Assembly (NCBI RefSeq): GCF_932526225.1
Contig: NC_064046.1
Location: 15,575,408 to 15,639,407 of the forward strand
Reading direction: 5' to 3'
Length of the DNA: 64,000 nucleotides
DNA from: Nematostella vectensis
Taxonomy: Eukaryota > Cnidaria > Anthozoa > Actiniaria > Edwardsiidae
Position numbers and translations under genes: made by a program. The notes beneath the pieces were generated by a model. That model made no database searches, was not told the origin of the DNA, and saw only the letters and a program-made list of their open reading frames with translations. Numbering within the stretch: position 1 is the stretch's first letter; every line of letters starts with the position of its first letter. This document shows positions 46,801 through 59,446 of this stretch, one piece after another.

Positions 46801-49619
46801 ATCGATCGCTATGCTCTATGTTAGAATCTACTTAATCAAGTTATCCAAGGAATCTAGTTAGTTCTTGTGTTCATAAAATATGTATAGGATCCTGAACAAA
46901 GCATGAGCACATCAAAGATGCTGAGAGTACAAAAATATGTCCCCATACCTTCTTTTTATGTCATGACACACCCAGAACAGTATAATTAAGTATCGATATT
47001 TAAAAAAAAAATAAAAAAAAAAAAAATAGGCTATCAGCGGGAATCGAACCCGGGTCGCTGCGTTAGTAGTGAAGTGCCCGCAACGAAAGACTAACGTGGC
47101 ATTGCTGAAGGGAATTGTAATGAAAATTACTTTTAATACTATTGGTATCGTAAACTATCCCAAGCAAAGTCACCATCGGACTGGAGGTTACATTCGGGAA
47201 AAGCTTCAGGGTTACATTCGGGAATTTGTTTTACGAGTGTAACCTCCAAAAGGTTACAATCGATAAATTTTTTTCCGAATGTAAATTCCAAAAAGTAACA
47301 TTCGGAAAAATAAAACAGTATACTCGGAAAAAAAGGTATATCAATCTATCGAGCGCTATGCTCTATGTTAGAATCTACTTAATCAAGTTATTCAAGGAAT
47401 CTAGTTAGTTCTTGTGTGCATAAAATATGTACAGGATCCTGAACAAAGCATGAGCACATCAAAGATGCTGAGAGTACATAAAAATGTCCCTATACCTTCT
47501 TTTTATGTCATGACACACCAAGAACAGTATAATTAAGTATCGATATTTAAAAAAAAAAATAAAGAAAAAAAAATAGGCTATCAGCGGGAATCGAACCCAG
47601 GTCGCTGCGTTAGTAGTCAAGTGCCCGCAACGAAAGACTAACGTGGCATTGCTGAAAGGAATTGCAATGAAAATTACTTTTAATACTATTGGTATCGTAA
47701 ACTATCCCAAGCAAAGTCACCATCGGGCTGGAGGTTACATTCGGGAAAAGCTTCAAGGTTACATTCGGGAATTTGTTTTACGAGTGTAACCTCCAAAAGG
47801 TTACAATCGATAGTTTTTTTTTTCAAATGTAAATTCCAAAAAGTAACATTAGGAAAAATATAACAGTATACTCGGAAAAAAAGGTATATCAATCTATCGA
47901 GCGCTATGCTTTATCTTAAAATCTACTTAATCAAGTTATCCAAGGAATCTAGTTAGTTCTTGTGTGCATAAAATATGTACAGGATCCTGAACAAAGCATG
48001 AGCACATCAAAGATGCTGAGAGTACATAAAAATGTCCCTATACCTTCTTTTTATGTCATGACACACCAAGAACAGTATAATTAAGTATCGATATTTGAAA
48101 AAAAAATTAAGAAAAAAAAAATAGGCTATCAGCGGGAATCGAACCCGGGTCGCTGCGTTAGTAGTCAAGTGCCCGCAACGAAAGGCTACAAGGCATTGCT
48201 GAAGGGAATTGTAATGAAAATTACTTTTAATACTATTGGTATCGTAAACTATCCCAAGCAAAGTCAACATCGGACTGGAGGTTACATTCGGGAAAAGCTT
48301 CAGGGTTACATTCGGGAATTTGTTTTACGAGTGTAACCTCCAAAAGGTTACAATCGATAATTTTTTTTCCGAATGTAAATTCCAAAAAGTAACATTAGGA
48401 AGAATAAAACAGTATACTCGGAAAAAAAGGTATATCAATCTATCGAGCGCTATGCTCTATGTTAGAATCTACTTAATCAAGTTATCCAAGGAATCTAGTT
48501 AGTTCTTGTGTGCATAAAATATGTACATGATCCTGAACAAAGCATGAGCACATCAAAGATGCTGAGAGTACATAAAAATGTCCCTATACCTTCTTTTTAT
48601 GTCATGTCACACCAAGAACAGTATAATTAAGTATCGATATTTAAAAAAAAAAATAAAGAAAAAAAAAATAGGCTATCAGCGGGAATCGAACCCAGGTCGC
48701 TGCGTTAGTAGTCAAGTGCCCGCAACGAAAGACTAACGTGGCATTGCTGAAGGGAATTGCAATGAAAATTACTTTTAATACTATTGGTATCGTAAACTAT
48801 CCCAAGAAAAGTCAACATCGGACTGGAGGTTACATTAGAGAAAAGCTTTAGGGTTACATTCGGGAGTTTGTTTTACGAGTGTAACCTCCAAAAGGTTACA
48901 ATCGATAATTTTTTCCTGAATGTAAATTCCAAAAAGTAACATTAGGAAAAATAAAACAGTATACTCGGAAAAAAAGGTATATCAATCTATCGAGCGCTAT
49001 GCTCTATCTTAGAATCTACTTAATCAATTTATCCAAGGAATCTAGTTAATTCTTGTGTGCATAAAATATGTACAGGATCCTGAACAAAGCATGAGCACAT
49101 CAAAGATGCTGAGAGTACATAAAAATGTCCCTATACCTTCTTTTTATGTCATGACACACCAAGAACAGTATAATTAAGTATCGATATTTAAAAAAAAAAA
49201 ATAAAGAAAAAAAAATAGGCTATCAGCGGGAATCGAACCCAGGTCGCTGCGTTAGTAGTCAAGTGCCCGCAACGAAAGACTAACGTGGCATTGCTGAAGG
49301 GAATTGCAATGAAAATTACTTTTAATACTATTGGTATCGTAAACTATCCCAAACAAAGTCACCATCGGGCTGGAGGTTACATTCGGGAAAAGCTTCAAGG
49401 TTACATTCGGGAATTTGTTTTACGAGTGTAACCTCCAAAAGGTTACAATCGATAGTTTTTTTTTTCGAATGTAAATTCCAAAAAGTAACATTAGGAAAAA
49501 TAAAACAGTATACTCGGAAAAAAAGGTATATCAATCTATCGAACGCTATGCTCTATCTTAAAATCTACTTAATCAAGTTATCCAAGGAATCTAGTTAGTT
49601 CTTGTGTGCATAAAATATG
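43837..49619 (+). repeat. Units 81 (right part) to 91, four and five class cycle
   Basis: Units start at 44150, 44696, 45245, 45791, 46338, 46883, 47430, 47978, 48524 and 49071. Classes recur in the order: ATCTAAA/CGATCGC; optionally CCCCATACC/ACATTCGG; CGGGCTGG with CTTCAAGG and a long T-run; GGCTACAAGG with AGGAAGAAT; then CCCAGG or GAAATG with GTCAACATCGG. Unit 45245 has a private GAAAATAGTAATG. Unit 46883 has TATAGGATCC at its start. Confidence 0.75.
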
Positions 49620-52600
49620 TACAGGATCCTGAACAAAGCATGAGCACATCAAAGATGCTGAGAGTACATAAAAATGTCCCTATACTATCTTTTTATGTCA
49701 TGACACACCAAGAACAATATAATTAAGTATCGATATTTAAAAAAAAAATTAAGAAAAAAAATAGGCTATCAGCGGGAATCGAACCCGGGTCGCTGCGTTA
49801 GTAGTCAAGTGCCCGCAACGAAAGGCTACAAGGCATTGCTGAAGGGAATTGTAATGAAAATTACTTTTAATACTATTGGTATCGTAAACTATCCCAAGCA
49901 AAGTCACCATCGGACTGGAGGTTACATTCGGGAAAAGCTTCAGGGTTACATTCGGGAATTTGTTTTACGAGTGTAACCTCCAAAAGGTTACAATCGATAA
50001 TTTTTTTTCCGAATGTAAATTCCAAAAAGTAACATTAGGAAGAATAAAACAGTATACTCGGAAAAAAAGGTATATCAATCTATCGAGCGCTATGCTCTAT
50101 CTTAGAATCTACTTAATCAAGTTATCCAAGGAATCTAGTTAGTTCTTGTGTGCATAAAATATGTACAGGATCCTGAACAAAGCATGAGCACATCAAAGAT
50201 GCTGAGAGTACATAAAAATGTCAGTATACCTTCTTTTAATGTCATGACACACCCAGAACAGTATAGTTAAGTATCGATATCTAAAAAAAAAATAAAGAAA
50301 AAAAATAGGCTATCAGCGGGAATCGAACCCGGGTCGCTGCGTTAGTAGTCAAGTGCCCGCAACGAAAGACTAACGTGGCATTGCTGAAGGGAATTGTAAT
50401 GAAAATTACTTTTAATACTATTGGTATCGTAAACTATCCCAAGCAAAGTCACCATCGGACTGGAGGTTACATTCGGGAAAAGCTTCAGGGTTACATTCGG
50501 GAATTTGTTTTACGAGTGTAACCTCCAAAACGTTACAATCGATAAATTTTTTTCCGAATGTAAATTCCAAAAAGTAACATTAGGAAAAAGAAAACAGTAT
50601 ACTCGGAAAAAAAGGTATATCAATCTATCGATCGCTATGCTCTATGTTAGAATCTACTTAATCAAGTTATCCAAGGAATCTAGTTAGTTCTTGTGTTCAT
50701 AAAATATGTACAGGATCCTGAACAAAGCATGAGCACATCAAAGATGCTGAGAGTACAAAAAAATGTCCCCATACCTTCTTTTTATGTCATGACACACCCA
50801 GAACAGTATAATTAAGTATCGATATTTAAAAAAAAAATAAAGAAAAAAAAAATAGGCTATCAGCGGGAATCGAACCCGGGTCGCTGCGTTAGTAGTCAAG
50901 TGCCCGCAACGAAAGACTAACGTGGCATTGCTGAAGGGAATTGTAATGAAAATTACTTTTAATACTATTGGTATCGTAAACTATCCCAAGCAAAGTCACC
51001 ATCGGACTGGAGGTTACATTCGGGAAAAGCTTCAGGGTTACATTCGGGAATTTGTTTTACGAGTGTAACCTCCAAAAGGTTACAATCGATAAATTTTTTT
51101 CCGAATGTAAATTCCAAAAAGTAACATTCGGAAAAATAAAACAGTATACTCGGAAAAAAAGGTATATCAATCTATCGAGCGCTATGCTCTATGTTAGAAT
51201 CTACTTAATCAAGTTATTCAAGGAATCTAGTTAGTTCTTGTGTGCATAAAATATGTACAGGATCCTGAACAAAGCATGAGCACATCAAAGATGCTGAGAG
51301 TACATAAAAATGTCCCTATACCTTTTTTTTATGTCATGACACACCAAGAACAGTATAATTAAGTATCGATATCTAAAAAAAAAAAATAAAGAAAAAAAAA
51401 TAGGCTATCAGCGGGAATCGAACCCAGGTCGCTGCGTTAGTAGTCAAGTGCCCGCAACGAAAGACTAACGTGGCATTGCTGAAGGGAATTGCAATGAAAA
51501 TTACTTTTAATACTATTGGTATCGTAAACTATCCCAAGCAAAGTCACCATCGGGCTGGAGGTTACATTCGGGAAAAGCTTCAAGGTTACATTCGGGAATT
51601 TGTTTTACGAGTGTAACCTCCAAAAGGTTACAATCGATAGTTTTTTTTTTCGAATGTAAATTCCAAAAAGTAACATTAGGAAAAATAAAACAGTATACTC
51701 GGAAAAAAAGGTATATCAATCTATCGAGCGCTATGCTCTATCTTAAAATCTACTTAATCAAGTTATCCAAGGAATCTAGTTAGTTCTTGTGTGCATAAAA
51801 TATGTACAGGATCCTGAACAAAGCATGAGCACATCAAAGATGCTGAGAGTACATAAAAATGTCCCTATACCTTCTTTTTATGTCATGACACACCAAGAAC
51901 AGTATAATTAAGTATCGATATTTAAAAAAAAAATTAAGAAAAAAAATAGGCTATCAGCGGGAGTCGAACCCGGGTCGCTGCGTTAGTAGTCAAGTGCCCG
52001 CAACGAAAGGCTACAAGGCATTGCTGAAGGGAATTGTAATGAAAATTACTTTTAATACTATTGGTATCGTAAACTATCCCAAGCAAAGTCACCATCGGAC
52101 TGGAGGTTACATTCGGGAAAAGCTTCAGGGTTACATTCGGGAATTTGTTTTACGAGTGTAACCTCCAAAAGGTTACAATCGATAATTTTTTTTCCGAATG
52201 TAAATTCCAAAAAGTAACATTAGGAAGAATAAAACAGTATACTCGGAAAAAAAGGTATATCAATCTATCGAGCGCTATGCTCTATCTTAGAATCTACTTA
52301 ATCAAGTTATCCAAGGAATCTAGTTAGTTCTTGTGTGCATAAAATATGTACAGGATCCTGAACAAAGCATGAGCACATCAAAGATGCTGAGAGTACATAA
52401 AAATGTCAGTATACCTTCTTTTAATGTCATGACACACCCAGAACAGTATAGTTAAGTATCGATATCTAAAAAAAAAATAAAGAAAAAAAATAGGCTATCA
52501 GCGGGAATCGAACCCGGGTCGCTGCGTTAGTAGTCAAGTGCCCGCAACGAAAGACTAACGTGGCATTGCTGAAGGGAATTGTAATGAAAATTACTTTTAA

Positions 52601-53989
52601 TACTATTGGTATCGTAAACTATCCCAAGCAAAGTCACCATCGGACTGGAGGTTACATTCGGGAAAAGCTTCAGGGTTACATTCGGGAATTTGTTTTACAA
52701 GTGTAACCTCCAAAACGTTACAATCGATAATTTTTTTTCCGAATGTAAATTCCAAAAAGTAACATTAGGAAAAAGAAAACAGTATACTCGGAAAAAAAGG
52801 TATATCAATCTATCGATCGCTATGCTCTATGTTAGAATCTACTTAATCAAGTTATCCAAGGAATCTAGTTAGTTCTTGTGTTCATAAAATATGTACAGGA
52901 TCCTGAACAAAGCATGAGCACATCAAAGATGCTGAGAGTACAAAAAAATGTCCCCATACCTTCTTTTTATGTCATGACACACCCAGAACAGTATAATTAA
53001 GTATCGATATTTAAAAAAAAAATAAAGAAAAAAAAAATAGGCTATCAGCGGGAATCGAACCCGGGTCGCTGCGTTAGTAGTCAAGTGCCCGCAACGAAAG
53101 ACTAACGTGGCATTGCTGAAGGGAATTGTAATGAAAATTACTTTTAATACTATTGGTATCGTAAACTATCCCAAGCAAAGTCACCATCGGACTGGAGGTT
53201 ACATTCGGGAAAAGCTTCAGGGTTACATTCGGGAATTTGTTTTACGAGTGTAACCTCCAAAAGGTTACAATCGATAAATTTTTTTCCGAATGTAAATTCC
53301 AAAAAGTAACATTCGGAAAAATAAAACAGTATACTCGGAAAAAAAGGTATATCAATCTATCGAGCGCTATGCTCTATGTTAGAATCTACTTAATCAAGTT
53401 ATTCAAGGAATCTAGTTAGTTCTTGTGTGCATAAAATATGTACAGGATCCTGAACAAAGCATGAGCACATCAAAGATGCTGAGAGTACATAAAAATGTCC
53501 CTATACCTTTTTTTTATGTCATGACACACCAAGAACAGTATAATTAAGTATCGATATCTAAAAAAAAAAAATAAAGAAAAAAAAATAGGCTATCAGCGGG
53601 AATCGAACCCAGGTCGCTGCGTTAGTAGTCAAGTGCCCGCAACGAAAGACTAACGTGGCATTGCTGAAGGGAATTGCAATGAAAATTACTTTTAATACTA
53701 TTGGTATCGTAAACTATCCCAAGCAAAGTCACCATCGGGCTGGAGGTTACATTCGGGAAAAGCTTCAAGGTTACATTCGGGAATTTGTTTTACGAGTGTA
53801 ACCTCCAAAAGGTTACAATCGATAGTTTTTTTTTTCGAATGTAAATTCCAAAAAGTAACATTAGGAAAAATAAAACAGTATACTCGGAAAAAAAGGTATA
53901 TCAATCTATCGAGCGCTATGCTCTATCTTAAAATCTACTTAATCAAGTTATCCAAGGAATCTAGTTAGTTCTTGTGTGCATAAAATATG
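49620..53989 (+). repeat. Four-unit higher-order repeat, two tandem copies of 2,185 bp
   Basis: Units 49620, 50164, 50709 and 51256 are repeated as 51805, 52349, 52894 and 53441 with an exact 2,185-bp shift. The order is GGCTACAAGG/AGGAAGAAT, then TCTAAA with AGGAAAAAGAAAAC and CGATCGC, then CCCCATACC with ACATTCGG, then CCTTTTTTTT with CGGGCTGG and CTTCAAGG. Differences are few: CCTATACTATC near 49681, GGGAGTCGAACC near 51960 and TTTTACAAGTG near 52694. Confidence 0.9.
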
Positions 53990-56175
53990 TACAGGATCCT
54001 GAACAAAGCATGAGCACATCAAAGATGCTGAGAGTACATAAAAATGTCCCTATACCTTCTTTTTATGTCATGACACACCAAGAACAGTATAATTAAGTAT
54101 CGATATTTAAAAAAAAAATTAAGAAAAAAAAAATAGGCTATCAGCGGGAATCGAACCCGGGTCGCTGCGTTAGTAGTCAAGTGCCCGCAACGAAAGACTA
54201 ACGTGGCATTGCTGAAGGGAATTGTAATGAAAATTACTTTTAATACTATTGGTATCGTAAACTATCCCAAGCAAAGTCACCATCGGACTGGAGGTTACAT
54301 TCGGGAAAAGCTTCAGGGTTACATTCGGGAATTTGTTTTACGAGTGTAACCTCCAAAAGGTTACAATCGATAAATTTTTTTCCGAATGTAAATTCCAAAA
54401 AGTAACATTCGGAAAAATAAAACAGTATACTCGGAAAAAAAGGTATATCAATCTATCGAGCGCTATGCTCTATGTTAGAATCTACTTAATCAAGTTATTC
54501 AAGGAATCTAGTTAGTTCTTGTGTGCATAAAATATGTACAGGATCCTGAACAAAGCATGAGCACATCAAAGATGCTGAGAGTACATAAAAATGTCCCTAT
54601 ACCTTTTTTTTATGTCATGACACACCAAGAACAGTATAATTAAGTATCGATATCTAAAAAAAAAAAATAAAGAAAAAAAAATAGGCTATCAGCGGGAATC
54701 GAACCCAGGTCGCTGCGTTAGTAGTCAAGTGCCCGCAACGAAAGACTAACGTGGCATTGCTGAAGGGAATTGCAATGAAAATTACTTTTAATACTATTGG
54801 TATCGTAAACTATCCCAAGCAAAGTCACCATCGGGCTGGAGGTTACATTCGGGAAAAGCTTCAAGGTTACATTCGGGAATTTGTTTTACGAGTGTAACCT
54901 CCAAAAGGTTACAATCGATAGTTTTTTTTTTCGAATGTAAATTCCAAAAAGTAACATTAGGAAAAATAAAACAGTATACTCGGAAAAAAAGGTATATCAA
55001 TCTATCGAGCGCTATGCTCTATCTTAAAATCTACTTAATCAAGTTATCCAAGGAATCTAGTTAGTTCTTGTGTGCATAAAATATGTACAGGATCCTGAAC
55101 AAAGCATGAGCACATCAAAGATGCTGAGAGTACATAAAAATGTCCCTATACCTTCTTTTTATGTCATGACACACCAAGAACAGTATAATTAAGTATCGAT
55201 ATTTAAAAAAAAAATTAAGAAAAAAAATAGGCTATCAGCGGGAATCGAACCCGGGTCGCTGCGTTAGTAGTCAAGTGCCCGCAACGAAAGGCTACAAGGC
55301 ATTGCTGAAGGGAATTGTAATGAAAATTACTTTTAATACTATTGGTATCGTAAACTATCCCAAGCAAAGTCACCATCGGACTGGAGGTTACATTCGGGAA
55401 AAGCTTCAGGGTTACATTCGGGAATTTGTTTTACGAGTGTAACCTCCAAAAGGTTACAATCGATAGTTTTTTTTTTCGAATGTAAATTCCAAAAAGTAAC
55501 ATTAGGAAAAATAAAACAGTATACTCGGAAAAAAAGGTATATCAATCTATCGAACGCTATGCTCTATCTTAAAATCTACTTAATCAAGTTATCCAAGGAA
55601 TCTAGTTAGTTCTTGTGTGCATAAAATATGTACAGGATCCTGAACAAAGCATGAGCACATCAAAGATGCTGAGAGTACATAAAAATGTCCCTATACCTTC
55701 TTTTTATGTCATGACACACCAAGAACAATATAATTAAGTATCGATATTTAAAAAAAAAATTGAGAAAAAAAAATAGGCTATCAGCGGGAATCGAACCCGG
55801 GTCGCTGCGTTAGTAGTCAAGTGCCCGCAACGAAAGACTAACGTGGCATTGCTGAAGGGAATTGCAATGAAAATTACTTTTAATACTATTGGTATCGTAA
55901 ACTATCCCAAGAAAAGTCAACATCGGACTGGAGGTTACATTAGGGAAAAGCTTCAGGGTTACATTCGGGAATTTGTTTTACGAGTGTAACCTCCAAAAGG
56001 TTACAATCGATAATTTTTTCCTGAATGTAAATTCCAAAAAGTAACATTAGGAAAAATAAAACAGTATACTCGGAAAAAAAGGTATATCAATCTATCGAGC
56101 GCTATGCTCTATCTTAGAATCTACTTAATTTATTTATCCAAGGAATCTAGTTAATTCTTGTGTGCATAAAATATG
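53990..56175 (+). repeat. Units 100-103, hybrid units after the four-unit repeat
   Basis: Units start at 53990, 54537, 55086 and 55631. Unit 53990 has the left part of the GGCTACAAGG class (AATTAAG A-tract, CCCTATACC) but, from the hairpin on, the ACATTCGG class. Unit 54537 repeats 53441. Unit 55086 has the GGCTACAAGG left part and the long-T-run core of the CTTAAAATC class. Unit 55631 has an AATTGAG tract, the AAGAAAAG/GTCAACATCGG core and a private TTAATTTATTTATCC. Confidence 0.8.
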
Positions 56176-59100
56176 TACAGGATCCTGAACAAAGCATGAG
56201 CACATCAAAGATGCTGAGAGTACATAAAAATGTCCCTATACCTTCTTTTTATGTCATGACACACCAAGAACAGTATAATTTAGTATCGATATTTAAAAAA
56301 AAAATTAAGAAAAAAAAATAGGCTATCAGCGGGAATCGAACCCAGGTCGCTGCGTTAGTAGTCAAGTGCCCGCAACGAAAGACTAACGTGGCATTGCTGA
56401 AGGGAATTGCAATGAAAATTACTTTTAATACTATTGGTATCGTAAACTATCCCAAGCAAAGTCACCATCGGGCTGGAGGTTACATTCGGGAAAAGCTTTA
56501 GGGTTACATTCGGGAATTTGTTTTACGAGTGTAACCTCCAAAAGGTTACAATCGATAGTTTTTTTTTCGAATGTAAATTCCAAAAAGTAACATTAGGAAA
56601 AATAAAACAGTATACTCGGAAAAAAAAGTATATCAATCTATCGAGCGCTATGCTCTATCTTAAAATCTACTTAATCAAGTTATCCAAGGAATCTAGTTAG
56701 TTCTTGTGTGCATAAAATATGTACAGGATCCTGAACAAAGCATGAGCACATCAAAGATGCTGAGAGTACATAAAAATGTCCCTATACCTTCTTTTTATGT
56801 CATGACACACCCAGAACAGTATAATTAAGTATCGATATTTAAAAAAAAAATTAAGAAAAAAAAATAGGCTATCAGCGGGAATCGAACCCGGGTCGCTGCG
56901 TTAGTAGTCGAGTGCCCGCAACAATAGGCTACAAGGCATTGCTGAAGGGAATTGTAATGAAAATTACTTTTAATACTATTGGTATCGTAAACTATCCCAA
57001 GAAAAGTCAACATCGGACTGGAGGTTACATTAGGGAAAAGCTTTAGGGTTACATTCGGGAATTTGTTTTACGAGTGTAACCTCCAAAAGGTTACAATCGA
57101 TAATTTTTTCCTGAATGTAAATTCCAAAAAGTAACATTAGGAAAAATAAAACAGTATACTCGGAAAAAAAGGTATATCAATCTATCGAGCGCTATGCTCT
57201 ATCTTAGAATCTACTTAATCAATTTATCCAAGGAATCTAGTTAATTCTTGTGTGCATAAAATATGTACAGGATCCTGAACAAAGCATGAGCACATCAAAG
57301 ATGCTGAGAGTACATAAAAATGTCCCTATACCTTCTCTTTATGTCATGACACACCAAGAACGGTATAATTAAGTATCGATATTTAAAAAAAAAATTAAGA
57401 AAAAAAATAGGCTATCAGCGGGAATCGAACCCGGGTCGCTGCGTTAGTAGTCAAGTGCCCGCAACGAAAGACTAACGTGGCATTGCTGAAGGGAATTGCA
57501 ATGAAAATTACTTTTAATACTATTGGTATCGTAAACTATCCCAAGAAAAGTCAACATCGGACTGGAGGTTACATTAGGGAAAAGCTTTAGGGTTACATTC
57601 GGGAATTTGTTTTACGAGTGTAACCTCCAAAAGGTTACAATCGATAATTTTTTCCTGAATGTAAATTCCAAAAAGTAACATTAGGAAAAATAAAACAGTA
57701 TACTCGGAAAAAAAGGTATATCAATCTATCGAGCGCTATGCTCTATCTTAGAATCTACTTAATTAATTTATCCAAGGAATCTAGTTAATTCTTGTGTGCA
57801 TAAAATATGTACAGGATCCTGAACAAAGCATGAGCACATCAAAGATGCTGAGAGTACATAAAAATGTCCCTATACCTTCTTTTTATGTCATGACACACCA
57901 AGAACAGTATAATTAAGTATCGATATTTAAAAAAAAAATAAAGAAAAAAAAATAGGCTATCAGCGGGAATCGAACCCAGGTCGCTGCGTTAGTAGTCAAG
58001 TGCCCGCAACGAAAGACTAACGTGGCATTGCTGAAGGGAATTGCAATGAAAATTACTTTTAATACTATTGGTATCGTAAACTATCCCAAGCAAAGTCACC
58101 ATCGGGCTGGAGGTTACATTCGGGAAAAGCTTTAGGGTTACATTCGGGAATTTGTTTTACGAGTGTAACCTCCAAAAGGTTACAATCGATAGTTTTTTTT
58201 TCGAATGTAAATTCCAAAAAGTAACATTAGGAAAAATAAAACAGTATACTCGGAAAAAAAAGTATATCAATCTATCGAGCGCTATGCTCTATCTTAAAAT
58301 CTACTTAATCAAGTTATCCAAGGAATCTAGTTAGTTCTTGTGTGCATAAAATATGTACAGGATCCTGAACAAAGCATGAGCACATCAAAGATGCTGAGAG
58401 TACATAAAAATGTCCCTATACCTTCTTTTTATGTCATGACACACCAAGAACAGTATAATTAAGTATCGATATTTAAAAAAAAAATTAAGAAAAAAAAATA
58501 GGCTATCAGCGGGAATCGAACCCGGGTCGCTGCGTTAGTAGTCGAGTGCCCGCAACAATAGGCTACAAGGCATTGCTGAAGGGAATTGTAATGAAAATTA
58601 CTTTTAATACTATTGGTATCGTAAACTATCCCAAGAAAAGTCAACATCGGACTGGAGGTTACATTAGGGAAAAGCTTTAGGGTTACATTCGGGAATTTGT
58701 TTTACGAGTGTAACCTCCAAAAGGTTACAATCGATAATTTTTTCCTGAATGTAAATTCCAAAAAGTAACATTAGGAAAAATAAAACAGTATACTCGGAAA
58801 AAAAGGTATATCAATCTATCGAGCGCTATGCTCTATCTTAGAATCTACTTAATCAATTTATCCAAGGAATCTAGTTAATTCTTGTGTGCATAAAATATGT
58901 ACAGGATCCTGAACAAAGCATGAGCACATCAAAGATGCTGAGAGTACATAAAAATGTCCCTATACCTTCTTTTTATGTCATGACACACCAAGAACAGTAT
59001 AATTAAGTATCGATATTTAAAAAAAAAAAATAAAGAAAAAAAATAAGCTATCAGCGGGAATCGAACCCAGGTCGCGCGTTAGTAGTCAAGTGCCCGCAAC

Positions 59101-59446
59101 GAAAGACTAACGTGGCATTGCTGAAGGGAATTGCAATGAAAATTACTTTTAATACTATTGGTATCGTAAATTATCCCAAGCAAAGTCACCATCGGCCTGG
59201 AGGTTACATTCGGGAAAAGCTTCAAGGTTACATTCGGGAATTTGTTTTACGAGAGTAACCTCCAAAAGGTTACAATCGATAGTTTTTTTTTTCGAATGTA
59301 AATTCCAAAAAGTAACATTAGGAAAAAAAAAACAGTATACTCGGAAAAAAAGGTATATCAATCTATCGAACGCTATGCTCTATTTTAAAATCTACTTAAT
59401 CAAGTTATCCAAGGAATCTAGTTAGTTCTTGTGTTCATAAAATATG
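56176..59446 (+). repeat. Units 104-109, duplicated pair at 1,634-bp spacing
   Basis: Units start at 56176, 56722, 57266, 57810, 58356 and 58900. Units 56176 and 56722 are repeated as 57810 and 58356. The shared rare variant GTCGAGTGCCCGCAACAATAGG in the tRNA-like segment at 56906 and 58540 shows common origin. The third units differ: 57266 has the AAGAAAAG core, while 58900 has the long-T-run class with a 2-bp loss in GGTCGCGCG and CATCGGCCTGG. Confidence 0.8.
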
